64,000 bases of DNA from Brachybacterium squillarum M-6-3 (GTDB lineage Bacteria; Actinomycetota; Actinomycetes; Actinomycetales; Dermabacteraceae), in NCBI RefSeq assembly GCF_000225825.1, contig NZ_AGBX01000006.1, positions 62,001 through 126,000 on the forward strand, given 5' to 3'. Made by a program: the position numbers and the translations under genes. The notes beneath the pieces were generated by a model. It did no database searches. It was given only the letters and a program-made list of their open reading frames with translations, and was not told where the DNA came from. The first letter of the stretch is position 1. Each line of letters begins with the position of its first letter. Of the stretch, positions 1-7,759 are shown piece after piece.

Positions 1-2
1 AC

Positions 3-1964
3 GTGCGGGCCCTGCTCACCGCCGCCCACGACCCCTCCCGCGGGGACGCCCTGATGCGTCTGCTCACCGGGCCCCGCTTCCGCCTCGGCGCCCGGGACCT
101 CGCCGTGCTGGGTCGCTGGCGCGACCGTCTCGCCTCCCGCCTGCGCGGCGGGGAGGGCATCGCGAAGGATCCGGCCCGCCAGGTCTCCCTGGTCGATGCC
201 GTGGACGACCTGCCGCCCGCCGACTGGGAGGACCCCGACGGCCGCGCGCTCGGCGCCACCGGCCGCGAGCGGCTGCGGCAGCTGCAGGGGATCCTGCGGG
301 AGCTGCGTCGCCTGCTGCCGCTGCCCCTGCCGGACCTCGTCACCGCCGCCGTCCGTGCCCTCGACGTCGACCTCGCCCTGCTGGAGCAGGATCCGGGGAG
401 CTCCGCCCTCGCCGACCTGGAGGCCCTGCGCGACCATGCCGCCGCCTTCGACCGCTCCGCCGTGCGCGGCGGCCTGGGTGCCTACCTCGACCTGCTGGAG
501 ATCAGCGAGGACGAGGAGGCCGGGCTGGCCGTCACCGCCGCGGCCGCCGCCGAGGCCCCGCCCGAGGCGGTCACCATCGTCACCATGCATTCGGCCAAGG
601 GCCTGGAATGGGACCTGGTGGCCGTCGCCGGGCTCACCGAGGGCACCGTGCCCTCCTACGACCTGCGCCGCGCCCGCACCGACGAGTCCGGCCGGGTGCG
701 AGTCCCCGCGAGCGGCTGGCTGGGCCCGCTGGCCTCCGCGAGCGTGCCCACCGCGCTGCGCGGGGACGCCGAGACCCTGCCGGAGTTCGCCTGGGCCGAA
801 GCCGACACCCAGGTCGACGCCGAGGGCCTGCTCGAGGACTTCCGTTTCGCCCAGGGCGAGGAGTCGCTGCGGGAGGACCGACGGCTGATGTACGTCGCGG
901 TGACCCGGGCCCGTCGCCGTCTGCTGCTGACCTCCGCAGCCTGGCGGCTGGGCCTGCGCGCCCCGCGCCCCCGCTCCCGCTACCTCGCCGAGGCCGAGCC
1001 CCTGGTGCCGGAGGCCTTCCGTCGCCGCGAGGAGGTGGGGGAGGAGAACCCGCTGGAGGCCGAGCGCCCCACCGCGATCTGGCCCCCGCCGCCCGGCGTG
1101 GAGGAGCACGCCCGGGACCGGGCCGCCGCGCTGCTGGAGGCCGCCGCCCCCGCGGGCGAGGGGCCCGGCGGCCCGGAGGGCACCGACGACGCCGAGGAGC
1201 GCGATCACCCTGGTGACCCGCACGAGCCGGGGGGCCCTGACGACTCCTCCGGGTCTGACGACCCCGCCGGCCCGGCGGATCCCGAGCTGGCGCGGCTGCT
1301 GGAACGGGCGCTCGCGGACCTCGCTGCCCGCCGGGCCGCGCCCGTCGTCCATGCCCCCGCCCGGCTCTCCGCCTCCCAGGCCGTCGCCCAGGCCCGCGAC
1401 CCGGAGGCCGCGGCCCGCGACCTGCTGCGCCCGCTGCCGCGCCGTCCCTCCCCGGCGGCCACCCGCGGCACCGCCTTCCACGCCTGGCTGGAGCACCGCT
1501 TCGATGCCGGCACCCTGCTGGACCTCGAGGACATCGCCGAGCTGGCCGACGCCGAGGACGAGGAGACCACCGGCGCCACCGCCTCACTGCGCGAGACCTT
1601 CGCGGGATCCGCCTGGGCGGGACGCACCCCGATCGCGGTGGAGCAGCCCGTGCACACCCGTCTCGGTGAGGTCGCGGTGCGCGGCGTGATCGACGCCGTC
1701 TTCCCCGATCCCGACGGCGGGGACGGCGTGATGATCGTGGACTGGAAGACCGGCGCGGTGCCGCCGCCGGCCCGCCTGCGGGAGCTGTCCCTGCAGCTCT
1801 CCCTGTACCGCCTGGCCTGGGCCGAGCGCAGCGGACTGCCGCTGGGCAGCATCCGCACCGCCTTCCACTACGTGGCGGCCGACCACACCCACGAGGTGCG
1901 GCGGCACCCCTCCCGCGCGCGGATCGAGGCGATGCTCACGCCCGGGGAGGACACCGGGGACTGA
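3..1964 (+). CDS. adnA: AdnA-type ATP-dependent helicase-nuclease, C-terminal part (5' truncated by window)
   Basis: This is the C-terminal part of a UvrD/RecB-like DNA motor fused to a RecB-family nuclease, which in actinobacteria forms the AdnAB double-strand-break resection machine. The frame is open to the window edge, so the Walker A part lies outside. Helicase motif V (TMHSAKGLEWD, about residue 195 of the visible part) and motif VI (LMYVAVTRARRR, about 296) are present. An acidic Gly/Asp/Pro-rich linker at about 385-430 follows. Then comes a PD-(D/E)XK nuclease with GVIDAVF, VDWKTG (about 580) and QLSLYRLAW. In mycobacteria adnA is followed by nudC and uvrD2, as here, which favours AdnA over AdnB. 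An unrelated AddA/UvrD fusion is the alternative. Confidence 0.85.
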   Translation: MRALLTAAHDPSRGDALMRLLTGPRFRLGARDLAVLGRWRDRLASRLRGGEGIAKDPARQVSLVDAVDDLPPADWEDPDGRALGATGRERLRQLQGILRELRRLLPLPLPDLVTAAVRALDVDLALLEQDPGSSALADLEALRDHAAAFDRSAVRGGLGAYLDLLEISEDEEAGLAVTAAAAAEAPPEAVTIVTMHSAKGLEWDLVAVAGLTEGTVPSYDLRRARTDESGRVRVPASGWLGPLASASVPTALRGDAETLPEFAWAEADTQVDAEGLLEDFRFAQGEESLREDRRLMYVAVTRARRRLLLTSAAWRLGLRAPRPRSRYLAEAEPLVPEAFRRREEVGEENPLEAERPTAIWPPPPGVEEHARDRAAALLEAAAPAGEGPGGPEGTDDAEERDHPGDPHEPGGPDDSSGSDDPAGPADPELARLLERALADLAARRAAPVVHAPARLSASQAVAQARDPEAAARDLLRPLPRRPSPAATRGTAFHAWLEHRFDAGTLLDLEDIAELADAEDEETTGATASLRETFAGSAWAGRTPIAVEQPVHTRLGEVAVRGVIDAVFPDPDGGDGVMIVDWKTGAVPPPARLRELSLQLSLYRLAWAERSGLPLGSIRTAFHYVAADHTHEVRRHPSRARIEAMLTPGEDTGD

Positions 1965-1997
1965 CCCGCGGCCGCTCCCGAGCAATCAGTGGCGGGA

Positions 1998-2960
1998 TCA
2001 GCGCTGCTCGTCCTCGCCGTGCAGCTCGGCGTAGGTGCGCTCGGCCTCCTCCCGCGCCATCTGGGCGAGGTCCTGGTCGAGGTCGTGGATCATGCCGCGG
2101 GCATCGGCCACGATGTCCTCGTCGTCGGTGTCCAGACCGTGCAGCAGCCACTCGCAGACGGCGAACTCGCCGAGGGCCTGGGCGCGCTCCAGCAGCCGCG
2201 GGTGCACCGCGGTGGGCAGCTCCTCGCGGTAGGCGGCGTACAGCTCGTCGAAGCGCTCCGCGTCCAGGGAGGACACCAGCCAGGCGAGGTCGGTGGCCGG
2301 GTCGCCGATGCGGGCCGAGGACCAGCCCTGCACTGCACTGATCCTGTCCCCGCTGCGCAGCAGGGACTCCTCGGACAGGTCGGCGTGGACGAACTGCGGG
2401 GTGAAGTCCCACAGCTCGTCGTCCTCCAGCAGGGTCTCCCAGCGCTGGGCGACGGCCGCGGGCAGGTGCTCGCCGGCGCGGGCGCGCTGCACCCGGGCGC
2501 GATGCTCCTCGTGCAGGGTCGCGGCGGTGAAGGACTCCACCCCGGCGGCCTCCGCGGCGTAGCGCGGCACGGTGTGGATGCGCGCCAGGATCGTGCCCAG
2601 CGAGCGGGCCAGCTCGGCGGAGGCCTGCAGGCGGTCCAGCATCAGCGGCTGCCCGATCGCGGCCTTGGAGGCGACGGCGCGGCCGCCCTCGGGCAGCTTC
2701 ACGAAGCCCAGCACGGGCGGCGTCACGGCCGACAGCGGGGTGCCGCCGAGGGCGTCGCTCACGGCCACGTCACGCTCCAGCCGCACCCCGGCGGAGGTGG
2801 TGGCGGGGGAGCGGACCACGAAGCGGCGGTCGTCCTCCCCGACCACCCCGGCCACGTCGAGATCCTCGGCGGGGGTGATGATCAGCGTGGTCCGCACGGG
2901 CACCAGCCCGGGGACCGCGGCGGCGGCGAGGGCGGCCAGCGAGAAGGAATTGCGATGCAC
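1998..2960 (-). CDS. Aminoglycoside/macrolide phosphotransferase-fold protein, probably without kinase activity
   Basis: This is an APH-fold protein of about 320 residues, convergent with adnA. I chose the GTG at 2960 because an upstream start at 3032 would run into the divergent nudC start at 3011. The catalytic-loop region reads HADLSEESLL (about residue 192) where the family has HGDLxxxNLL. The Asp is kept but the Asn metal ligand is Ser. The following segment reads VQGWSSARIGDPATDLA where family members have V-I-D-W/F, so the second metal-binding Asp is Gly. The trailing GDPATDLA is typical of the family. Relatives in this position are usually annotated as macrolide 2'-phosphotransferases. 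Without both metal ligands, I infer a pseudokinase or an altered function rather than drug resistance. Confidence 0.75.
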   Translation of the reverse strand: MHRNSFSLAALAAAAVPGLVPVRTTLIITPAEDLDVAGVVGEDDRRFVVRSPATTSAGVRLERDVAVSDALGGTPLSAVTPPVLGFVKLPEGGRAVASKAAIGQPLMLDRLQASAELARSLGTILARIHTVPRYAAEAAGVESFTAATLHEEHRARVQRARAGEHLPAAVAQRWETLLEDDELWDFTPQFVHADLSEESLLRSGDRISAVQGWSSARIGDPATDLAWLVSSLDAERFDELYAAYREELPTAVHPRLLERAQALGEFAVCEWLLHGLDTDDEDIVADARGMIHDLDQDLAQMAREEAERTYAELHGEDEQR

Positions 2961-3010
2961 GGGCCCCACCGTACCCGCCGCACCCCGGCCTCCCGCGTAG
3001 GCTCCCGGGC

Positions 3011-3925
3011 ATGGCGACGCTCCGTGGACCACACCTGCACACGCCCCTGGCCTCGGGGCTCAGCGACCGGGACGCCCTGGACCGGGCCGACCCCGCGATC
3101 CTCGACCCGGGGGAGGACGCCCGCTACGTGGTCACCCGCGCCGGCACCGTCGCCCTCACCGAGGACGCGGACGGCACCCTGCGCCTGCTGCTGGAGACCG
3201 AGGACCCCCGCGGCTCCTCCACCCAGCCGGCCGTGCTGCTGGGCCGACGCGGCGGCCTGCGGGTGATCGGCGTCGAGGTGCCCGAGCCGCGCGCGGAGCT
3301 CGACGACCCGGGCCGTGACCTGCGCGAGCTGCGCCGCGTCGCCGACCGCCTGGACCCGGCCGACGCCGGCTTCGCCCTGGCCGCCGTCGCCATGGGTTCC
3401 TGGCACCGGGTGACCCGGCACTGCCCCCGCTGTGGGGCCCTGCTGGACCCGGAGACGGCCGGCTGGGTGCTGCGCTGCCGCGAGGACCGCTCCGAGCACT
3501 TCCCCCGCACGGACGCCGCCGTGATCATGGCGGTGCGCGACGACGCCGACCGGCTGCTGCTGGCCCGCAACGCCCATTTCCCCAGCCGCTTCCACTCGGT
3601 GCTGGCCGGCTTCGTGGAGCCGGGGGAGACCCTGGAGGCGGCCGTCGCCCGCGAGGTCGCCGAGGAGGTGGGCCTGGAGGTCGAGGAGGTCGAGTACGTC
3701 GGCTCCCAGCCCTGGCCCTTCCCGCGCTCGCTGATGCTGGGCTACCGCGCCTGGGTGCGCGGGGACACCGCGCTGACCCTGCAGGACGAGGAGATCGCCG
3801 AGGCCTCCTGGTACACCCGCGAGGACCTCGCCGCCGCTGTCGAGGCGGAGGAGATCGGCCTGCCCGGCCCCGCCTCGATGGGCCGCGCCCTGATCGACGA
3901 CTGGATCGCCGGCCCCGCCGACTGA
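3011..3925 (+). CDS. nudC: NADH pyrophosphatase / NAD-capped RNA hydrolase NudC
   Basis: It hydrolyses NAD(H) to NMN(H) and AMP and is known in bacteria to remove NAD caps from RNA. A zinc-ribbon segment starts at about residue 138 (CPRCG ... RCRED). The fourth Cys of the E. coli type is missing; a nearby His (SEHFPR) might substitute. The Nudix box follows at about 203-225 (GFVEPGETLEAAVAREVAEE). Directly after it comes SQPWPFPRSLM, the signature that separates NudC from other Nudix enzymes. The length of 304 residues is normal for actinobacteria. It is divergent from the APH-like gene, with 50 bp between starts, and lies 93 bp before uvrD2, in the mycobacterial order. Confidence 0.93.
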   Translation: MATLRGPHLHTPLASGLSDRDALDRADPAILDPGEDARYVVTRAGTVALTEDADGTLRLLLETEDPRGSSTQPAVLLGRRGGLRVIGVEVPEPRAELDDPGRDLRELRRVADRLDPADAGFALAAVAMGSWHRVTRHCPRCGALLDPETAGWVLRCREDRSEHFPRTDAAVIMAVRDDADRLLLARNAHFPSRFHSVLAGFVEPGETLEAAVAREVAEEVGLEVEEVEYVGSQPWPFPRSLMLGYRAWVRGDTALTLQDEEIAEASWYTREDLAAAVEAEEIGLPGPASMGRALIDDWIAGPAD

Positions 3926-4018
3926 CGTCCGCCCGCGGTGGTCCTCCTCACCGTCGCCCCTCCCCAGCGCCCCGGCGGCGGCCTCGTCCGTCGGCCCCCG
4001 CTGGCAGGATGACCGGTG

Positions 4019-6190
4019 ATGACCGCGACCCCTCAGCACACCCCGAGTTCCGGCCCCGACGGCGCCCCCGTCGAGCCGGAGGAGATCCTGCACGCCCTGG
4101 ACCCGGAGCAGCGGCAGGTCGCCGCGACCTTCGGCAGTCCCGTCTGCGTGCTCGCGGGCGCCGGCACCGGCAAGACCCGCGCCATCACCCACCGCATCGC
4201 CTACGGCATCGCCACCGGACGGATGGACGCCCGCCACGTGCTGGCCGTGACCTTCACCGCGAAGGCAGCCGCCGAGATGCGCTCGCGGCTGCGGGACCTC
4301 GGGGTGCCCGCCGTGCAGGCCCGCACCTTCCACGCGGCCGCCCTGCGGCAGCTGCGCCACTTCTGGCCGCGCGTCGTCGGCGGGCCGATGCCCGAGATCA
4401 TGCCGAACAAGTACCCGGGCATCGCCGAGGCCTGCCAGCGCCTGCACATGAGCGTGGACCGCGCCGCCCTGCGCGACATCGTCGCCGAGGTGGAGTGGGC
4501 GCGGGTCTCGATGCTCACCCCCGAGAGCTACCCCCGCGCCGCCGAGCGCGCCCGCCGGCCCGGGGTGGCCGGCTTCGACGCCCGCTCGATCTCCCGGATC
4601 CTCACGCAGTACGAGGAGGTGAAGAAGGAGCGCGGCGTCATCGACTTCGAGGACGTGCTGCTGCACATGGTCGGCTTCCTCACCGAACGGCCCGACGTGG
4701 CCCGCGAGGTCCGCTCCCAGTACCGCCACTTCGTGGTCGACGAGTACCAGGACGTCTCCACTCTCCAGCACGCCCTGCTGCGGCTGTGGCTGGGCAGCAG
4801 CGACGACCTCTGCGTGGTGGGTGACGCCGCCCAGACCATCTACACCTTCGCCGGGGCACGCGCCGCCTTCCTGCTGGACTTCCCCCAGGAGTTCGGCCGC
4901 GCCCGCATCATCCGCCTGGAGCGCAACTACCGCTCCACCCCGCAGGTGGTGCGGATCGCCAACACGGTGCTGGACGGCGCCCGCGGCCGCACCCGCGATT
5001 CCCGCCTCACCCTGGTCTCCCAGCGCGAGGACGGCCCGCCGCCGCTGATCGAGTCCTACCCGGACGACCCCGCCGAGGCGGAGGGCGTCGCCTCCCGCAT
5101 CGCCGAGCAGGTCCGCGAGGGCCGCCCCGCCTCCGACATGGCGGTGCTGTTCCGCACCAACGGCCAGTCCGAGGCCCTCGAGCAGGCCCTCACCGGCCGC
5201 GGCATCGGCTACCTGGTGCGCGGCGGGGACCGCTTCTTCGAGCGCCAGGAGGTGCGGCGGGCGATGGTCGCGCTGCGCGCCGCCACCCGCGTCGAGCAGG
5301 TCGAACCCGACCGGGCCGTGCGGGACGTGCTCGCCCCGCTGGGCTGGGCACCGCAGGCCCCCGAGACCACCGGCGCCGTCCGCGAGCGCTGGGACTCCCT
5401 GAATGCCCTGGTGATGCTCGCCGACACGGTCCTGTCCCGGCCCGGCACCGGGCTGCCGGAGCTGGTGCGGGAGCTGGAGGAACGCGCCGAGGCGCAGTCC
5501 GCCCCCGTCGTCGACGGCGTCACCCTCGCCTCCGTGCACGCCGCCAAGGGTCTGGAGTGGCCCGCGGTGTACCTCATCGGCGCCAGCGAGGGGCTGCTGC
5601 CCATCTCGATGGCCTCCACCGCCGCCGAGGTCGAGGAGGAGCGGCGCCTGCTGTACGTCGCCCTCACCCGCGCCAAGGACCTGCTGACCATCTCGTGGTC
5701 CGCGGCCCGCACCCCCGGGGCGCGCGGCTCCCGCAAGCTCTCCCGCTTCCTGGACGGGGTGCGCACCACCGACGGTCCCGAGGGCTCCCGCGGCCCGGCG
5801 CCGCGCCGCACCGGACGGCGCAGCGCCACCGTGTACAGCGAGTGCCGCGTCTGCGGGCAGGGCCTGGTGGCCGCGGCCGACCAGCGCCGCGGGCGCCACG
5901 CCGGCTGCCCCGCCACCGGCCACGAGGCCGCGGCCGCCGCCCTGCGCAGCTGGCGCGAGGAGCGCGCCCGGGAGCTCGGTGCGCCGCCCTTCGCGGTGCT
6001 CACCGAGGCCGCCGTCGAGGCGATCGCCGAGCGCGACCCGCGCACCGAGGCTGAGCTGATGGCCGTGCCCGGGGTCGCCGAGCGGGTGCTGGCCCGCCAC
6101 CGGGAGGACGTGCTGGCGGTGCTCGCCGCACATCGCAGCGGGGCGGCGACGTCCTCCGGATCGGGAGCAGAACCGCAGGTCAAAAAATGA
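4019..6190 (+). CDS. uvrD2: ATP-dependent DNA helicase UvrD2
   Basis: Superfamily 1A 3'-5' helicase with a C-terminal HRDC domain, the actinobacterial UvrD2 architecture. Visible motifs in order: Walker A AGAGTGKT (about residue 46), Walker B VVDEYQDVS (about 240), QTIYTFAGA, LERNYRSTP, SVHAAKGLEWP (motif V) and LLYVALTRAKD (motif VI). A Cys cluster (CRVCG ... CP, about 607-628) links to the HRDC domain (about 650-700). Mycobacterial UvrD2 has a full tetracysteine here, and only three Cys are visible. The ATG at 4019 overlaps a GTG at 4016, either of which could be used. Its last codons form the A-rich tract that appears to be part of the whiB7 promoter. Confidence 0.92.
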   Translation: MTATPQHTPSSGPDGAPVEPEEILHALDPEQRQVAATFGSPVCVLAGAGTGKTRAITHRIAYGIATGRMDARHVLAVTFTAKAAAEMRSRLRDLGVPAVQARTFHAAALRQLRHFWPRVVGGPMPEIMPNKYPGIAEACQRLHMSVDRAALRDIVAEVEWARVSMLTPESYPRAAERARRPGVAGFDARSISRILTQYEEVKKERGVIDFEDVLLHMVGFLTERPDVAREVRSQYRHFVVDEYQDVSTLQHALLRLWLGSSDDLCVVGDAAQTIYTFAGARAAFLLDFPQEFGRARIIRLERNYRSTPQVVRIANTVLDGARGRTRDSRLTLVSQREDGPPPLIESYPDDPAEAEGVASRIAEQVREGRPASDMAVLFRTNGQSEALEQALTGRGIGYLVRGGDRFFERQEVRRAMVALRAATRVEQVEPDRAVRDVLAPLGWAPQAPETTGAVRERWDSLNALVMLADTVLSRPGTGLPELVRELEERAEAQSAPVVDGVTLASVHAAKGLEWPAVYLIGASEGLLPISMASTAAEVEEERRLLYVALTRAKDLLTISWSAARTPGARGSRKLSRFLDGVRTTDGPEGSRGPAPRRTGRRSATVYSECRVCGQGLVAAADQRRGRHAGCPATGHEAAAAALRSWREERARELGAPPFAVLTEAAVEAIAERDPRTEAELMAVPGVAERVLARHREDVLAVLAAHRSGAATSSGSGAEPQVKK

Positions 6191-6219
6191 TGGGCGGATT
6201 CTCGGGGGCTGTGTAGACT
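6182..6219 (+). promoter_or_regulatory. Putative WhiB7-responsive promoter of whiB7
   Basis: An A-tract (AAAAAATGA, 6182-6190) sits directly upstream of a poor -35 region (TGGGCG, 6191-6196). A 17-bp spacer leads to TAGACT (6214-6219), a fair -10. WhiB7 is known to activate promoters by using its AT-hook on AT-rich DNA just upstream of the -35 hexamer. This layout in a GC-rich genome therefore suggests autoactivation. The tract overlaps the 3' end of uvrD2. Confidence 0.6.
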
Positions 6220-6287
6220 GCCACTCGTCCATCGTCACAGTCGTGGCCCGGCAGGCCGGGGTACGCGCACCAGAAAGGAGGGGAACC

Positions 6288-6395
6288 ATGATCGATCAGG
6301 AGAATCTCGCGGTCGACGGCGGCGCCCCTCGCGGTGCGTCCTCCCTGTCCCACCGCTACCGGGGCTTTACTGCCCAGGTGCCGACCCGACACTGA
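6288..6395 (+). CDS. whiB7 leader peptide (upstream ORF, 35 aa)
   Basis: A short ORF with an almost ideal ribosome-binding site (AGAAAGGAGGGG, 6272-6283) 4 nt before ATG 6288, ending in TGA 6393-6395. Its predicted product starts MIDQENLAVDGG and ends QVPTRH. It lies in the 5' leader of whiB7. In mycobacteria and Streptomyces a translated uORF senses ribosome inhibition and controls attenuation of whiB7. Its ribosome-binding site is far stronger than that of whiB7 itself. The stop codon touches the first of three hairpins. The peptide resembles nothing I know beyond this arrangement. Confidence 0.72.
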   Translation: MIDQENLAVDGGAPRGASSLSHRYRGFTAQVPTRH

Positions 6396-6454
6396 CGAGG
6401 TTCGACCTCGCTGCGGGGCGGCACCATCGCCGCCCACGGAGCCGTTCCGGCTCC
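6396..6454 (+). promoter_or_regulatory. whiB7 leader attenuator: three consecutive hairpins
   Basis: Immediately after the uORF stop lie three perfect inverted repeats: CGAGGT/ACCTCG (6396-6401 with 6405-6410), GGGCGGC/GCCGCCC (6416-6422 with 6429-6435) and GGAGCCG/CGGCTCC (6438-6444 with 6448-6454). Such hairpins fit a ribosome-mediated attenuator. A stalled or absent ribosome on the uORF would change which hairpins form. No clear U-tract follows the last stem, so whether it terminates transcription is uncertain. Confidence 0.65.
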
Positions 6455-6479
6455 CCACGACTTTCGAAGCAGCGAGACG

Positions 6480-6752
6480 ATGACCTCCACCACCTTCCCG
6501 TTCCCCATCACGGCGGCGGCGATGCTGCCCTGCCACGAGGCCGAGGCGGCCGACCTCTTCTTCTCCGAGCGGCCCGCGGACCTGGAACAGGCCAAGCAGC
6601 TCTGCACCGGCTGCCCCCTGATGCAGGAGTGCCGCCAGGGAGCCTTGGACCGCGCCGAGCCCTGGGGCGTCTGGGGCGGGGCGATCTTCGAGGCCGGGCA
6701 GATCATCGCGGTCAAGCGCGGCCGTGGACGCCCCCGAAAGAACGCCGCCTGA
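6480..6752 (+). CDS. whiB7: WhiB7-family iron-sulfur transcription factor
   Basis: Small redox/antibiotic-stress regulator that works with the primary sigma factor to switch on intrinsic resistance genes. The 90-residue product has four Cys for a [4Fe-4S] cluster (C18, C42, C45, C51), the G-V-W-G-G turn at 63-67, and the C-terminal AT-hook RGRGRPRK at about 80-87 that marks WhiB7 within the Wbl family. The position next to uvrD2 is the same as in mycobacteria. The ATG at 6480 has only a weak Shine-Dalgarno (GCGAG), consistent with control through the structured leader. It should be monocistronic. Confidence 0.93.
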   Translation: MTSTTFPFPITAAAMLPCHEAEAADLFFSERPADLEQAKQLCTGCPLMQECRQGALDRAEPWGVWGGAIFEAGQIIAVKRGRGRPRKNAA

Positions 6753-6915
6753 GCCCGGGCCTCCCCCTCTCCGCCCTCACCCCTCACCACACCCGGGCCT
6801 GCCCCTCCCACGTCGAGCTCTTCATGGTTGCGTCCGAGGCGGCCCGAAGGCGCACTCTCGAAGAGCTCGACGCGGTGGCCGAGGAGGGGCCGTGAGGGCG
6901 CGGGGCCCTGGACCA

Positions 6916-6971
6916 CGAGATCCACGTTCGGGTTGCCCTGTCGCCTCAGGGCAACCCGAACGTGGATCTCG
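6916..6971. repeat. Perfect 24-bp inverted repeat (long hairpin)
   Basis: The arm at 6916-6939 (starting CGAGATCCACG) is exactly complementary to 6948-6971, with 8 nt between the arms (GTCGCCTC), whose outer G and C could pair as well. It lies about 165 bp downstream of whiB7 and 76 bp before the next palindrome. It could be a transcription terminator without a T-tract, or a dispersed palindromic repeat. No second copy was seen in this window. Confidence 0.8.
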
Positions 6972-7046
6972 GCACCCGGCACGGGAAAGGCCTCCCCGCG
7001 GCCGGGTCGGGTGGCGCCTCGGCATTCGGAAGGGCCCGGACAGCGA

Positions 7047-7084
7047 GAACGGGGCGGAGCACCCGCAGGTGCTCCGCCCCGTTC
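7047..7084 (-). terminator. Perfect 17-bp hairpin, terminator of the zinc-ribbon gene
   Basis: The arms at 7047-7063 and 7068-7084 are perfectly complementary around a CGCA loop. It starts 28 bp past the stop of the minus-strand zinc-ribbon gene and probably ends that transcript. It could act on both strands. There is no strong T-tract, which is common in high-GC actinobacteria. Confidence 0.7.
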
Positions 7085-7111
7085 CGGAACCGGTCGTTCA
7101 GGCCGTGGAGA

Positions 7112-7270
7112 TCAGGCCTTGCCGAGGATGCGGTTCAGCTTGGTGCCGCACACCGGGCACACCGCCTTGGCCATGCGCCGGCCGTTCGAGACGACGACGT
7201 CGCCCTCGGCCTCCCGCTTCTCGCGGCACTTGACGCAGTAGAACTCTCCGGCATAGGTCTCGTCGGCCAT
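7112..7270 (-). CDS. Small zinc-ribbon protein, DUF5679-like
   Basis: A 52-residue protein built around two Cys pairs (C12-x2-C15 and C38-x2-C41, the second as CPVCG), a rubredoxin-like zinc ribbon. It resembles the DUF5679 family, which is widespread in actinobacteria and has no assigned function. The start is fixed by a clear AAGGAG 6 nt before ATG 7270. An upstream in-frame extension lacks such a site. It has its own terminator and no operon partner. Confidence 0.8.
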   Translation of the reverse strand: MADETYAGEFYCVKCREKREAEGDVVVSNGRRMAKAVCPVCGTKLNRILGKA

Positions 7271-7759
7271 ACCTGCTCCTTGTGAAGGTCGATCATTCGG
7301 ATACCCGCGGGACACCGTCGGTGACCTGCGGGGGCCGTTCACTGTAACCCGTCCGAGGGGCGGCCCGTCGCACGCTTCGGGTCGTGGGGGCTCACGGGGA
7401 GCCGAGGAAGTGCGTGCGACGGGCCGGCGTCGGAGTCCGTCCGGCGCCCGCGATGGGCCGGAGGACCGTGGAACCCCGGGGGCGCTCAGCACCACGCGCA
7501 CCTTCCCCGTGTGCGTCCTGCTAGTTATCCCGGGGTCCCACGTCTCGGAGAACGTAGCCCCTGCCCGTGGCACCGGTCAAAGGCGTCCCGGGGATGGGCT
7601 GTGGACAAGCGGCGTGGCGGTGTGGACATCACGGGGGAGGCGGTGAGGACGCTGTGGAGGAGCATGTGCATTTCCCCTCCACGATGCTGTGACCTGTGAT
7701 GATGCAGCGCACACGTGTGGATGAACTTTTTTCCGTCGCCCCGTGCCAGGCTGTGTCCT
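7271..7759. other. Intergenic region with DnaA-box-like motifs
   Basis: About 490 bp between divergent genes without a credible ORF. It must hold the promoters of both neighbours. TGTGGACAA (7600-7608) is an exact match, on the reverse strand, to the actinobacterial DnaA box TTGTCCACA. Looser copies follow: TGTGGACAT at 7621, TGTGGAGGA at 7653 and TGTGGATGA at 7716. GTGGAGG (7654-7660) pairs with CCTCCAC (7676-7682) to form a 7-bp hairpin. No RNA gene was recognised. Confidence 0.5.

Larger units (their letters stand above)
6753..7111. other. Intergenic region with two strong palindromes
   Basis: No convincing gene lies between whiB7 and the convergent zinc-ribbon gene. The region holds two long perfect inverted repeats, listed separately at 6916-6971 and 7047-7084. 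The rest shows no recognisable signal. Confidence 0.7.

Noticed and set aside
1998-2960. Macrolide resistance phosphotransferase
   Set aside because: Fold matches, but the metal-binding residues needed for phosphotransfer appear to be missing, so a resistance call is not supported.
2882-6289. Very long open frame (over 1100 codons) on the minus strand opposite nudC and uvrD2
   Set aside because: Its product is Gly/Ala/His/Val-rich with no domain. It mirrors the codon bias of the real plus-strand genes, whose motifs are intact.
7480-7560. tRNA-like segment (GCTAGTTATCCCGGGG)
   Set aside because: No complete acceptor, anticodon and T arms can be drawn.
7600-7724. Chromosomal origin of replication
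   Set aside because: There is only one exact DnaA box, no AT-rich unwinding element, and no dnaA, dnaN or gyrase genes nearby.
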